NCBI RefSeq assembly: GCF_024323335.1
Contig: NC_066585.1
Location: forward strand, 342,179,346-342,243,345
Reading direction: 5' to 3'
Length of the DNA stretch: 64,000 nucleotides
Source of the DNA: Lathyrus oleraceus
Lineage: Eukaryota > Streptophyta > Magnoliopsida > Fabales > Fabaceae
In this document: positions 48,877 through 59,892 of the stretch, in pieces
How the letters are laid out: each line of letters starts with the position of its first letter
Numbering within the stretch: the first letter of the stretch is position 1
Translations under genes and position numbers: made by a program
The notes under the pieces: generated by a model
What the model was told of the DNA's origin: nothing
Databases searched by the model: none
What the model saw: the letters and a program-made list of their open reading frames with translations, nothing else

Positions 48877-51857
48877 TATTGTACCCCTAAATTTCCCCTC
48901 CCCTTTCTCACCTATGTATCTAATCACTTGATCAAGAGATGGCTTGCATACATCCATAACTCATCCACATGCATCATTCCTCATGGATTTAGAAGAAACT
49001 TGGGCCCAGGAAGCTAGGGCTCACACAGGTATCAAGGGCCAAAGGCATGGTTTGATCCACATCATCAGCATGGAGGATGTGAACCCTTAATAATGGTGGT
49101 AAAGGTTTAACTTCAACAAAGTGTGACTAGACAAAGCTCAGGGACCTTCAAAACCCTAATCTCTTGATGGTGGAGGTATGGGTTCAACAGGGAATTTTCA
49201 GGAAGTCCTCAAGGCTTTCTAACCCTAATGCTTGAGGATTTGGTCATGAAGCTTTGGATTTGTTTGTGAAGCATCTTGATTGATTCAAAGACCTTGGCAT
49301 GCCTCAGGTAATCCCTATCAAGGAAGATTTGGTCTAAAGGTATCTTGTAACTTGACTTTTCATCCAGATGGTCTTCAAACCCTAATTCCACCCAATGCAT
49401 CCCCCATTGTGTGTATGACACTCTTTCTTGGTCATTTTGGGTTGGTTCTATCCATTTGTGCTTAAGGCCATTGTTCCTAGCCCAAGTCTTTAATTCTATG
49501 AATCTCCATCATCTGCTTATGTCCCATGGCACTTCATTTGTTCATTTCAAGTGCCTAGCCTTTGATTTGTTTGGTTTCATCTGGTGGAGTCCATCCAAGT
49601 CCATTTCATGACACTTTTAATGCTTAGTGTTTGGTTCATGGATCTTTGTTCCATGTTCATCATTGTCTATGCAAGTCCAGTTGATTCATGTTATTGGTTT
49701 ATTCAAGTCATTCATGTTCACCTAAAGTCATATTCTTGGTTCATTTCAATCATGCCCATTCAAGATCAAGTCAAAGCCAATTTCAATCCATTACAATCCA
49801 GTCACAAGGCAATACATTCATGTCAATTCAAATGCTAGGTTCAATTCATAAACACCAATTTCCATTCAAATAATCACCTACAGCCCATTGCAATGCTCAT
49901 TACATCCAAAGAAAAGAACAAAATTACATGTTAACCAAATGTTGACTTTGGTCAACAGTTGACTTTTTGGTCAACTTTGACCAAAGTCAACCCTAAACCC
50001 TAATACCCCAAATTCCATCATGATCATCAATACATTGTCCATTTACAAAGAAAATGCAAAAAAATGAAGTTTTGACCAATTGTTGACTTTGGTCAACAAT
50101 TGACTTTTTGGTCAACTTTGACCAAAGTCAATCCCCCCATTTTGACCACCAAAAGCCTAACCTAACCTAATTTGCCTTGATTCTTCGCCCAATTTCCATG
50201 GTGGGTTGTGTCTTCTTTTGGTTGCTTCACTTCGAAGCAAATGGTCTTGTTTCAACCTCATACATGCCATGCCTTGTTTGACATGTTGGCTCATCAAGTC
50301 TTGGTATTGGTCTGCCCTGAACTAGTTCATAATACAATACAAGGCAACACCAATGAATCCAGCATGTAATGTTTAACCCAATTGCAAGTTACAATGGAAA
50401 GCATAAACTCTACCTTGCCTTGTGCTCCCTTTGTTGCCTGCTGAATGTTTGGCCTGCATCAAGATCACCATACCATCATCACCATGCTAGCCTGCTACTG
50501 AACAAATCTTGCAGCAAAACAAGGCAAGCAGACTCAGTTACCATGGCAATGTCGTGCAAAGTATTATTCTAGTTGGTGTCATGGTTCAGGCACACAACTA
50601 AGCAAACATCAGGATATGAATGCAATGCTGCAACAGTCATGCTAAGACAACATGCAGCAGGCATCCAACATAAGCATCAAGCCAAGGCATAACAACTACA
50701 AAGAAGTTCAAGGGTGGAAAGCACTTAACATGGTTCAGTCATAACAGTTCCATAATCCAAACATCTCCATTTGCTCCAGCCCTGTGTCATACCATCTTGC
50801 AGCATTCCTTTGTGACCTGAGATCAATGTGAACCTGCAATGTAAGAGCAACTTCACACATTGAAGCATCAATCCATATTGACCATGATGCTACTGTCCAT
50901 ACCAGGGTGCATACCAGCTGAACCAGGCTAGTTATCCTGCTGCAAAACCAAGACAGAAACAGTCCAATCATTGAGAGACATCACATCCAAATTGGTTAGC
51001 ATCATGTTCAAGAAGTTCAACATACCTCAAGCTTCACAAACCATTTAAGGCCTGTTTTACCTTGCTCAATTCAATGACAACCAAGCCAACAAGCATGGCA
51101 TTCTCATACCAAACCTACTGCATATCATTGCCTTTCAAGCCATAACCACTGAATCTTCAAGCCATGCACATAACATCTATTGAGCTAGCATCTAACTACA
51201 TCAACACCAACAAGCAGCAGACCCATTGCAGCAGGGACATGTCATATGCTAGCAGAGCAACCTTACAAAACCAAAGCACCATGGTACTTATACTTGCTGC
51301 AACACACCAAACCATAAGGCAAACACTTATGAAATCAAAGCTTATCTGCAGAAGCACAACATCATACAATAGCCCAGTTGCAAAAGCCATATTCAAGACA
51401 GTCTGCATCATCATCCTACTGTCAGCAAACCATTAACAAGCTCCAAGAACCTGTAGCAGTATTTAGACATGTCAAGTGGAAGAATCACCATGAAACTAAT
51501 AAAATTCAAGGGTAAGTTATGGTCCAAGGATCCTGAGACATGTCCTGAATCATCTCATTCATTCCACCAGTTTAGGCCATAGGAACCTGTCATACTGTCA
51601 AGTTACTACACTAAGTCAAGACTTCAATGAGCAGTGCATAATTCAAGACATTACATACCAGTCAGGCCCATGTTTGTTGAAGAAAATCCTGGTAACATTC
51701 AAAGTTGACATAATGCAAATTATGCAGAACCATTGTGTGATAGAGATGTGCATGTTCTATTCAAGACCCTGGCAGCAGTTCATGCATAAACAAGTTAATA
51801 TCATGGCATAGCAAACAACACTACACTATAAGCATACCTCAAGGTCTTGGCCCTGCA
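48877..51857 (+). repeat. Start of an LTR related to the 9943 LTR
   Basis: Starts TATTGTACCCCTAAATTT where the Ogre protease is cut, and shares the TTCATTCAAGTC-rich section and GTTGACTTTGGTCAA inverted repeats with 9943-15000. It ends at 51857, where the Tekay LTR has inserted. The CAAGCATGG/CAGCA-rich section after 50380 resembles the low-complexity tract at 740-2700. No gene supported. Confidence 0.6.
49941..50131. repeat. Two TTGAC inverted repeats, 141 bp apart
   Basis: GTTGACTTTGGTCAA (49941-49955) pairs with TTGACCAAAGTCAAC (49977-49991), a perfect 15-bp inverted repeat. The same pair recurs at 50082-50096 and 50118-50131. Each unit holds several TTGAC[CT] cores. Confidence 0.8.
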
Positions 51858-52840
51858 TGTAACACCCTTCTAAAATAACCCAAATATTTAATTAAAACAA
51901 CAGCATATAAATCAATATCAGAGTAATCATGCACCAAGGGTGTCACATAATACTTCACATAATTCACCGTAAAAATCAGTCATACTCATTATTTAATTCA
52001 ACATAAACACTTCTTTAAAAATTCGCAGCGGATAGAAACATTCAACATCTGTAATATCTTAAAATTAACATTTATTCAACAAATAGAACATCCCGTCCCG
52101 ATGTTACATCTATCAGAGCATGACCCACTAAAACCACTCTAGACTTCAAGCACTAGCTTCTACTCAACTCACTGCTCGTTACCTGAAAAATATAACTGTA
52201 AGGGTGAGTTCCTCAATCGATATAACAAATATTATAAATCATCATGTTATGTTAAGTAACTTTACACGTTAATCACCCACATCATATCATGCATTCGGTA
52301 GCAGCATATTCAACTCAACATCATATTCAAACACAACGTAAATGCAACTCAATGAGACTCGACTCTTCATGCATGTGGTACCATTTGGAGTAAAACTCCC
52401 AACTTAAAATCATTGCCAGTTTAGTGGGCATCAAGGCATAAGCCTTCAACTTTCAACTTAGAATTTTTGCCAATCCAGGCCAACGTGGTGTGAGCAAAAG
52501 CCCCGACTTAATGCATATGAATGTATATGGCATGTACGACTTGAAGTTCCACAACATAATAACAACGACAACATAACAGCTTTTCCAGCAACAACAACTT
52601 AAAAATCAACTTTGGCTCATCAGCCTACAACTCAGCATTTTCAACAAAACAACTTATATTCAACTTTGGCTCATCAGCCTACAACTTAATATTTTCCACA
52701 AAAACAACTTATCAACATATTTGCATCAACATTTCACAACATAGACTCCACGAATTTATTTATCACAATTGGATACAATAGGCCAATCACCAATTACACT
52801 TACATCATAAAAATCAACCATTTTTACATACTGCAACAGT

Positions 52841-53019
52841 GTTAACCGGTTAACTCTATAGGTTAACCGGTTAACGCAGGAAAATTACACTTCCAGGCAA
52901 AACGCAACAGTGTTAACCGGTTAACGCCCTGGGTTAACCGGTTAACGCAGGCAAAACTCAACATTTTTCACAATTTATAACAGTGTTAACCGGTTAACAC
53001 CCTGGGTTAACCGGTTAAC
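52841..53019. repeat. Six GTTAACCGGTTAAC palindromes in Tekay LTR (left)
   Basis: Perfect 14-bp palindromes start at 52841, 52862, 52912, 52933, 52985 and 53006. They form three pairs, each spaced exactly 21 bp start to start, in units 71 and 73 bp apart, each unit framed by CAACAGT or AACAGT before and GCAGG after. Every palindrome has a central CCGG. Confidence 0.95.
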
Positions 53020-53462
53020 GCAGGCGAAACAGCAGTTCCTGCGCTAACACAAGGCAGAATGCAGAGTTCTCCGCATTTTCCACCGTTAGAGGACTTCCGG
53101 ACCTCCGATTCAACTTCCGTAAAAAGCTATACGCTCAGAAATTCACAATACACTCAAACACAAATTCAATTTCAGCTTTAATACAACTTATTCAACATAA
53201 TTTCTCAGCATTCTAAATCCCAATTAGGGTCAATCGACGGCTTATCACTACCCATTACATGTTAATCGATAATACCCATTAAACGACGATAAACCCCCCT
53301 TACCTTAACAATCCGGCAACTCTTCGAGCTTCAAGCTTTTCCGTTCTCCAACCTTTGCTCTACAGCTCCTTCTCTTGCCCTTTTCCTCTTTCACGATGCT
53401 TCTCTGCTTTTTCACGTAAAACCCTTCTGTTCCAAAATGAGACTCTTTCTCTTATTTCCAAC

Positions 53463-53470
53463 TTATATAT
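53463..53470 (-). promoter_or_regulatory. Candidate TATA box of the left Tekay LTR
   Basis: The minus strand reads TATATAAG about 130 bp from the LTR start, the best TATA match in the LTR. If used, U3 is short and most of the LTR, including the palindrome array, is transcribed. The equivalent in the shared LTR is at 59717-59724. Confidence 0.4.
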
Positions 53471-53596
53471 TTTCCAAATAATTATTATTCCAAAATAATA
53501 ATAATAATAATCCAATAATTCAACTTTATTTAATTAAATTAATAAAATAATATTAACTCAATTAAATAATTCTCTTATTTTAATCGGGGTGTTACA

Positions 53597-53608
53597 ACTC
53601 TCCCCCAC
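53597..53608 (-). other. Polypurine tract, left Tekay copy
   Basis: The minus strand reads GTGGGGGAGAGT directly before the LTR start TGTAACACCCC. Confidence 0.85.
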
Positions 53609-53638
53609 TAAAAGAGTTTTCGTCCTCGAAAACATACC

Positions 53639-56600
53639 TCAAACAAATAACTCTGGATAGGACTCCTTCATCTGACTCTCCAGTTCCCAAGTCACATTGC
53701 CACCTGCTGGTCCTCCCCAAGCTACCTTCACCAAGGCAATCTCTTTACCCCGCAACTGCTTTAACTCTCGATCCTCGATCCTCATAGGTGATGTTTCAAC
53801 AGTCAGGTTATCTCTCACCTGTACATCATCTACTTGGACTACATGCGACGGATCATGAATGTACCTCCTCAACTGAGACACATGAAAAACTTCATGCAAA
53901 TTCGCAAGCGACGGCGGTAAGGCGATACGATAGGCTACTTCTCCTATCCTCTCCAAAATCTGATAAGGACCAATAAATCGAGGTGTCAACTTCTTCGACT
54001 TCAAAGCTCGACCAACACCAGTTATCGGAGTGACACGAAGAAACACATGATCTCCCTCTTGAAACTCAAGTGACTTCCTCCTCTTGTCATGATAACTCTT
54101 CTGACGACTCTGAGCAATTCTCATCTTCTCCTGAATCATCTTAATCTTTTCCGTAGTTTGTTGAACAATCTCCGGTCCAACCACAGCACTCTCACCGGAC
54201 TCATACCAACATAAAGGTGTCCGACATCTCCTACCATACAAAGCTTCAAACGGTGCCATACCAATGCTCGAATGAAAACTATTGTTGTAGGTGAACTCAA
54301 TCAAAGGTAAATAACAATCCCAACCACCTCCTTTTTCCAAAACACAAGCTCTCAAAAGATCTTCTAATGACTGAATCGTCCTCTCAGTCTGACCGTCAGT
54401 CTGCGGATGATATGCAGAACTCAATCTCAGCTTAGTTCCCAAAGCATTCTGCAAACCTTCCCAGAATTTCGAGGTAAATCTAGGATCTCTGTCCGAAACA
54501 ATACTCGACGGAATACCATGCAAACTTACAATCTTCTCAATATACAACTCAGCCAATTTTTCTAACGGATAATTCATTCTAATCGGAATGAAATGAGCCG
54601 ACTTTGTTAATCTGTCAACAATCACCCAAATAGCTTCAAAATTCTTACTCGTCCTCGGTAAACCAGAAACAAAATCCATACTGATACTATCCCACTTCCA
54701 CTCTGGAATAGCCAACGGTTGCATTAGCCCAGACGGCTTCTGATGCTCAATCTTTGACTTCTGACAAGTCAAACAAGAATAGACAAAACTCGCAATTTCT
54801 CTTTTCATTCCCGGCCACCAAAATAACTTCTTCAAATCATGATACATCTTCGTAGCTCCAGGATGAATACTCAGACCACTACGATGTCCTTCTTCAAGAA
54901 TACTCTTCTTAAGCTCGGTAACATCCGGAATACACACCCGACTACCAAACTTCAAAATACCATTCTCATCAACTCTGAATTCGCCACCTTGACCTTGATT
55001 CACTAGAGTCAACTTATCAACCAAAAGCATATCAGATTTCTGACCCTCTCTGATCTCATCCAGAATACCACTTGTCAACTTCAACATTCCCAATTTAACA
55101 CTATTGTGAGTACTCTCACACACCAAACTCAAGTCTCTAAACTGTTCAATTAAATCCAATTCCTTAACCATTAACATAGACATATGTAATGATTTCCGAC
55201 TCAATGCATCAGCCACTACGTTTGCTTTACCCGGATGGTAATTCAACCCAAATTCATAATCCTTCAGAAACTCTAACCATCTTCTCTGCCTCATATTCAG
55301 CTCTTTCTGATCAAACAAATACTTTAAACTTTTGTGGTCACTGAAAACCTCAAATCTTGACCCATACAAGTAATGCCTCCACAACTTCAAAACAAACACT
55401 ACAGCTGCCAACTCTAAATCGTGCGTCGGATAGTTCCTTTCATGAACCCTCAGCTGTCTCGAAGCATAAGCTATAACCTGCTTATTCTGCATCAACACAC
55501 CACCCAAACCCAACAATGAAGCATCACAGTAAACTTCAAATGGTTCCGACGAACTCGGTAACGTCAAAATAGGAGCAGTAGTCAACCTTCTCTTTAACTC
55601 TTGGAAACCTTCTTCACATTTTGAGTCCCAAACAAACGCTTGCCCCTTTCTAGTCAACATCGTCAACGGTAACGCCAACTTAGAAAATCCCTCAATGAAC
55701 TTCCTATAATAACCAGCCAAACCAAGAAAACTTCGAATCTCAGCAACAGACTTCGGAGCTTCCCACTTAGATACCGCTTCTATCTTAGAAGGATCAACAG
55801 CCACACCACCTCTTGAAATCACATGACCAAGAAAACTTACCTCTCCTAACCAAAATTCGCACTTGGACAATTTAGCAAATAACTTCTTTTCTCGTAGGAC
55901 TTCTAAAACCACTCTCAAATGTTCAGCATGCTCTTCTTCAGATTTCGAATACACCAAAATATCATCAATAAACACCACAACAAACTTGTCTAGGTACGGA
56001 TGGAAAATCCTATTCATATACTCCATAAATACTCCAGGTGCATTAGTCACACCAAAAGGCATTACAGAATACTCATAATGTCCATACCTTGTTCTGAAAG
56101 CAGTCTTCTGAATATCTTCAGTTTTCACACGTATCTGATGATACCCAGATCTCAAATCTATTTTGCTGAACACACTTGCACCAACCAACTGATCCATCAA
56201 ATCATCAATCCTCGGCAAAGGATACCGATTCTTGATCGTCACTTTATTCAGTTGCCTGTAGTCCACACACAACCTCATAGTGCCTTCTTTCTTCTTAACC
56301 AATAGCACTGGTGCACCCCACGGTGACACACTCGGACGAATAAATTTCTTATCCAATAGATCTTCCAACTGACTCTTCAATTCAGTTAACTCAACAGCAG
56401 ACATACGGTACGGAGCCATCGATATCGGCCTAGTACCAGGTACCAAGTCAATAGAGAACTCCACTTCACGCTCTGGCGGCAATTCATTCACTTCTTCCGG
56501 AAACACATCAGGAAAATCACACACCACAGCTAGATTGCCAAACACCAGTTTATCTTTAGCCTCCAAAGTTGCTAACAGCATAAACAGCTCTGCCCCATCA

Positions 56601-57997
56601 GCTACTTCTTCATTCACTTGCCTTGCTGATAGAAACAAACTCTTTCCCTCCTCAATCTCAGGAAAGATCACCGTCTTATCAAAACAATTGATAGAAACTC
56701 GGTTAAACACCAACCAGTTCATACCCAGAATAACATCAATCTGCACTAGTGGAAGACACACTAGGTCCATCCCAAAGTCTCTACCAAAAATACTCAAAGG
56801 ACAATTTAAACAAACCGAAGTAGTAGTCACTGAACCCTTCGCAGGAGTATCAATTACCATACTACCAAACATCTCAGATATCTCTAACTTAAGTTTCACC
56901 GCACAATCCAAAGATATAAAGGAATGAGTCGCACCTGTGTCAATAATAGCTACAAGAGGAAAGCCATTAATATAACACGTACCTCGGATCAAACGATCAT
57001 CTGCAGAAGTCTCAGAACCCGATAAAGCAAAGACCTTGCCTCCTGACTGATTCCCTTTCTTCGGCTTCTGACACTGACTTCCAATATGCCCTTCTCCGCC
57101 ACAATTAAAACAAATCACTTCCTTGTGCTTGCAATCAGCTATTGCATGGCCAATCTTACCACAGCGAAAACACCTCTTTACTTCAGCAGTGCATACATTA
57201 CTCTTATGACCAGCCTGACCACACTTGAAGCAAACTATACCAGTAGGGGCACCTCCCCCACTAGCTCTCTGAGCCGGAGCAGCTCTTTGTCTCCCTTTTC
57301 CAGCTGGAACATCATACGGCTTGCCACGGTTTTGATGTTGCTTGCCTCTGCGGTCACTGACAATCTTGTAATGAGCATTATTGTCTTCCTCAAATATCCT
57401 GCAGCTATCAACCAATTCAGTAAAAATGCGTATCTTTTGATACCCAACAGCCTTCTTAATTTCAGAGCGCAGTCCATTTTCAAACTTGATGCACTTTGAA
57501 AATTCAGCACCAGCACCAGTGTAATGAGGATAAAATTTGGACAGCTCCACAAATTTCGCAGCATAATCCGTGACAGACATGTTTCCTTGCTTCAGCTCAA
57601 GGAACTCAATTTCCTTCTTACCACGGACATCTTCCGGATAATACTTTCTCAGAAATTCCCTACGGAATACATCCCAAGTAATGTCTTCACCTGCCACGGT
57701 CAACCTCTCGTGAGTCTCTAGCCACCAGTCATCAGCTTCGACTGCTAGCATGTGAGTACCATACCGAACCTTCTGAGCTGGAGTGCAATCCATAACACGG
57801 AAGATTCTCTCAATCTCTTTCAACCATCCCAAGGCTGCATCTGGATCATGCTTCCCTTTAAACACCGGCGGATTCTCCCTCTGAAAAGTCGCCAAGCTAC
57901 GTGACCCAGCATCACCACCAGCATTTGGCAAGTTCTGCACCGCTTGTGCCATTGCTTGCATTGCGGCAGCCATTGCAGCGTCATTCCTTCCAGCCAT
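53639..57997 (-). CDS. Tekay-type gag-pol polyprotein, complete (1452 aa)
   Basis: A single frame from ATG (57997) to TGA. Gag about 1-320, with three CCHC zinc knuckles at 256-269, 276-289 and 296-309. Protease with [10 protein letters not shown] near 351-360. RT about 555-730, with FIDDILVYS near 676-684 as catalytic motif. RNase H from about 820 ([20 protein letters not shown] near 885). Integrase: HHCC with H1038, H1045, C1075, C1078; DDE residues D1108, D1169, E1205 (36 apart). The C-terminal [12 protein letters not shown] and chromodomain-like LVKVAWGGP...[17 protein letters not shown] mark the chromovirus branch, Tekay/Del type. It has the usual length and order, no break seen, and is potentially functional. 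In the family it makes the particle, copies the RNA to DNA and inserts it; the chromodomain is thought to guide it to chromatin. Confidence 0.95.
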   Translation of the reverse strand: MAGRNDAAMAAAMQAMAQAVQNLPNAGGDAGSRSLATFQRENPPVFKGKHDPDAALGWLKEIERIFRVMDCTPAQKVRYGTHMLAVEADDWWLETHERLTVAGEDITWDVFRREFLRKYYPEDVRGKKEIEFLELKQGNMSVTDYAAKFVELSKFYPHYTGAGAEFSKCIKFENGLRSEIKKAVGYQKIRIFTELVDSCRIFEEDNNAHYKIVSDRRGKQHQNRGKPYDVPAGKGRQRAAPAQRASGGGAPTGIVCFKCGQAGHKSNVCTAEVKRCFRCGKIGHAIADCKHKEVICFNCGGEGHIGSQCQKPKKGNQSGGKVFALSGSETSADDRLIRGTCYINGFPLVAIIDTGATHSFISLDCAVKLKLEISEMFGSMVIDTPAKGSVTTTSVCLNCPLSIFGRDFGMDLVCLPLVQIDVILGMNWLVFNRVSINCFDKTVIFPEIEEGKSLFLSARQVNEEVADGAELFMLLATLEAKDKLVFGNLAVVCDFPDVFPEEVNELPPEREVEFSIDLVPGTRPISMAPYRMSAVELTELKSQLEDLLDKKFIRPSVSPWGAPVLLVKKKEGTMRLCVDYRQLNKVTIKNRYPLPRIDDLMDQLVGASVFSKIDLRSGYHQIRVKTEDIQKTAFRTRYGHYEYSVMPFGVTNAPGVFMEYMNRIFHPYLDKFVVVFIDDILVYSKSEEEHAEHLRVVLEVLREKKLFAKLSKCEFWLGEVSFLGHVISRGGVAVDPSKIEAVSKWEAPKSVAEIRSFLGLAGYYRKFIEGFSKLALPLTMLTRKGQAFVWDSKCEEGFQELKRRLTTAPILTLPSSSEPFEVYCDASLLGLGGVLMQNKQVIAYASRQLRVHERNYPTHDLELAAVVFVLKLWRHYLYGSRFEVFSDHKSLKYLFDQKELNMRQRRWLEFLKDYEFGLNYHPGKANVVADALSRKSLHMSMLMVKELDLIEQFRDLSLVCESTHNSVKLGMLKLTSGILDEIREGQKSDMLLVDKLTLVNQGQGGEFRVDENGILKFGSRVCIPDVTELKKSILEEGHRSGLSIHPGATKMYHDLKKLFWWPGMKREIASFVYSCLTCQKSKIEHQKPSGLMQPLAIPEWKWDSISMDFVSGLPRTSKNFEAIWVIVDRLTKSAHFIPIRMNYPLEKLAELYIEKIVSLHGIPSSIVSDRDPRFTSKFWEGLQNALGTKLRLSSAYHPQTDGQTERTIQSLEDLLRACVLEKGGGWDCYLPLIEFTYNNSFHSSIGMAPFEALYGRRCRTPLCWYESGESAVVGPEIVQQTTEKIKMIQEKMRIAQSRQKSYHDKRRKSLEFQEGDHVFLRVTPITGVGRALKSKKLTPRFIGPYQILERIGEVAYRIALPPSLANLHEVFHVSQLRRYIHDPSHVVQVDDVQVRDNLTVETSPMRIEDRELKQLRGKEIALVKVAWGGPAGGNVTWELESQMKESYPELFV

Positions 57998-58095
57998 CTC
58001 AACTTATCACTACAACACAACTTAAAAGTTAGACTAGTAACAATTACACAATTGTTAGACAGTACGACACGACAACTGGCCGGACAGACCGACCT
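57998..58095 (-). other. Leader of left Tekay copy
   Basis: About 100 bp between primer site and gag ATG, short as usual for this clade. Confidence 0.8.
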
Positions 58096-58107
58096 GCTCT
58101 GATACCA
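58096..58107 (-). other. Primer-binding site, initiator Met tRNA type
   Basis: The minus strand reads TGGTATCAGAGC, the classic plant initiator-methionine tRNA complement, four bases after the LTR end. Confidence 0.95.
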
Positions 58108-58111
58108 CTAA

Positions 58112-59850
58112 TGTAACACCCTTCTAAAATAACCCAAATATTTAATTAAAACAACAGCATATAAATCAATATTAGAGTAATCATGCACCAAGGGTGTCAC
58201 ATAATACTTCACATAATTCACCGTAAAAATCAGTCATACTCATTATTTAATTCAACATAAACACTTCTTTAAAAATTCGCAGCGGATAGAAACATTCAAC
58301 ATCTGTAATATCTTAAAATTAACATTTATTCAACAAATAGAACATCCCGTCCCGATGTTACATCTATCAGAGCATGACCCACTAAAACCACTCTAGACTT
58401 CAAGCACTAGCTTCTACTCAACTCACTGCTCGTTACCTGAAAAATATAACTGTAAGGGTGAGTTCCTCAATCGATATAACAAATATTATAAATCATCATG
58501 TTATGTTAAGTAACTTTACACGTTAATCACCCACATCATATCATGCATTCGGTAGCAGCATATTCAACTCAACATCATATTCAAACACAACGTAAATGCA
58601 ACTCAATGAGACTCGACTCTTCATGCATGTGGTACCATTTGGAGTAAAACTCCCAACTTAAAATCATTGCCAGTTTAGTGGGCATCAAGGCATAAGCCTT
58701 CAACTTTCAACTTAGAATTTTTGCCAATCCAGGCCAACGTGGTGTGAGCAAAAGCCCCGACTTAGTGCATATGAATGTATATGGCATGTACGACTTGAAG
58801 TTCCACAACATAATAACAACGACAACATAACAGCTTTTCCAGCAACAACAACTTAAAAATCAACTTTGGCTCATCAGCCTACAACTCAGCATTTTCAACA
58901 AAACAACTTATATTCAACTTTGGCTCATCAGCCTACAACTTAATATTTTCCACAAAAACAACTTATCAACATATTTGCATCAACATTTCACAACATAGAC
59001 TCCACGAATTTATTTATCACAATTGGATACAATAGGCCAATCACCAATTACACTTACATCATAAAAATCAACCATTTTTACATACTGCAACAGTGTTAAC
59101 CGGTTAACTCTATAGGTTAACCGGTTAACGCAGGAAAATTACACTTCCAGGCAAAACGCAACAGTGTTAACCGGTTAACGCCCTGGGTTAACCGGTTAAC
59201 GCAGGCAAAACTCAACATTTTTCACAATTTATAACAGTGTTAACCGGTTAACACCCTGGGTTAACCGGTTAACGCAGGCGAAACAGCAGTTCCTGCGCTA
59301 ACACAAGGCAGAATGCAGAGTTCTCCGCATTTTCCGCCGTTAGAGGACTTCCGGACCTCCGATTCAACTTCCGTAAAAAGCTATACGCTCAGAAATTCAC
59401 AATACACTCAAACACAAATTCAATTTCAGCTTTAATACAACTTATTCAACATAATTTCTCAGCATTCTAAATCCCAATTAGGGTCAATCGACGGCTTATC
59501 ACTACCCATTACATGTTAATCGATAATACCCATTAAACGACGATAAACCCCCCTTACCTTAACAATCCGGCAACTCTTCGAGCTTCAAGCTTTTCCGTTC
59601 TCCAACCTTTGCTCTACAGCTCCTTCTCTTGCCCTTTTCCTCTTTCACGATGCTTCTCTGCTTTTTCACGTAAAACCCTTCTGTTCCAAAATGAGACTCT
59701 TTCTCTTATTTCCAACTTATATATTTTCCAAATAATTATTATTCCAAAATAATAATAATAATAATCCAATAATTCAACTTTATTTAATTAAATTAATAAA
59801 ATAATATTAACTCAATTAAATAATTCTCTTATTTTAATCGGGGTGTTACA
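58112..59850 (-). repeat. Shared central Tekay LTR (1739 bp)
   Basis: 5' LTR of the left copy and 3' LTR of the right copy at once. Same length and termini as the left LTR; the differing bases are at 58173, 58765 and 59336. It includes the same six-member palindrome array. Confidence 0.95.
59095..59273. repeat. Six GTTAACCGGTTAAC palindromes in shared Tekay LTR
   Basis: Identical in sequence and spacing to the array in the left LTR, shifted by 6254 bp. Confidence 0.95.
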
Positions 59851-59862
59851 ACTCTCCCCCAC
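59851..59862 (-). other. Polypurine tract, right Tekay copy
   Basis: The minus strand reads GTGGGGGAGAGT directly before the shared LTR, identical to the left copy. Confidence 0.85.
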
Positions 59863-59892
59863 TAAAAGAGTTTTCGTCCTCGAAAACATACC

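Larger units (their letters stand above)
51858..53596 (-). repeat. Tekay LTR, left copy (1739 bp)
   Basis: TGTAACACCC at the low end and GGGTGTTACA at the high end form 10-bp inverted termini. It differs from the shared LTR at three sites that I found (51919, 52511, 53082). It contains a direct repeat of about 55 bp around CAACTTTGGCTCATCAGCC (52615-52720), the palindrome array and, near the U3 end, AT-rich sequence with a TATATAAG box on the minus strand. Confidence 0.95.

Noticed and set aside
52841..53019. CRISPR-like spaced repeats
   Set aside because: Palindromes of 14 bp in an LTR of a plant retrotransposon, with short repetitive spacers; an array in eukaryotic DNA is not CRISPR.
53305..53320. 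Splice-donor-like AAGGTAAGG on the minus strand of the Tekay LTR
   Set aside because: A good local match, but no matching acceptor or spliced transcript can be shown from sequence alone.
56535..56927. 130-codon plus-strand frame opposite gag-pol
   Set aside because: Antisense shadow of the Tekay polyprotein; repeated identically in the second copy only because the coding strand is.
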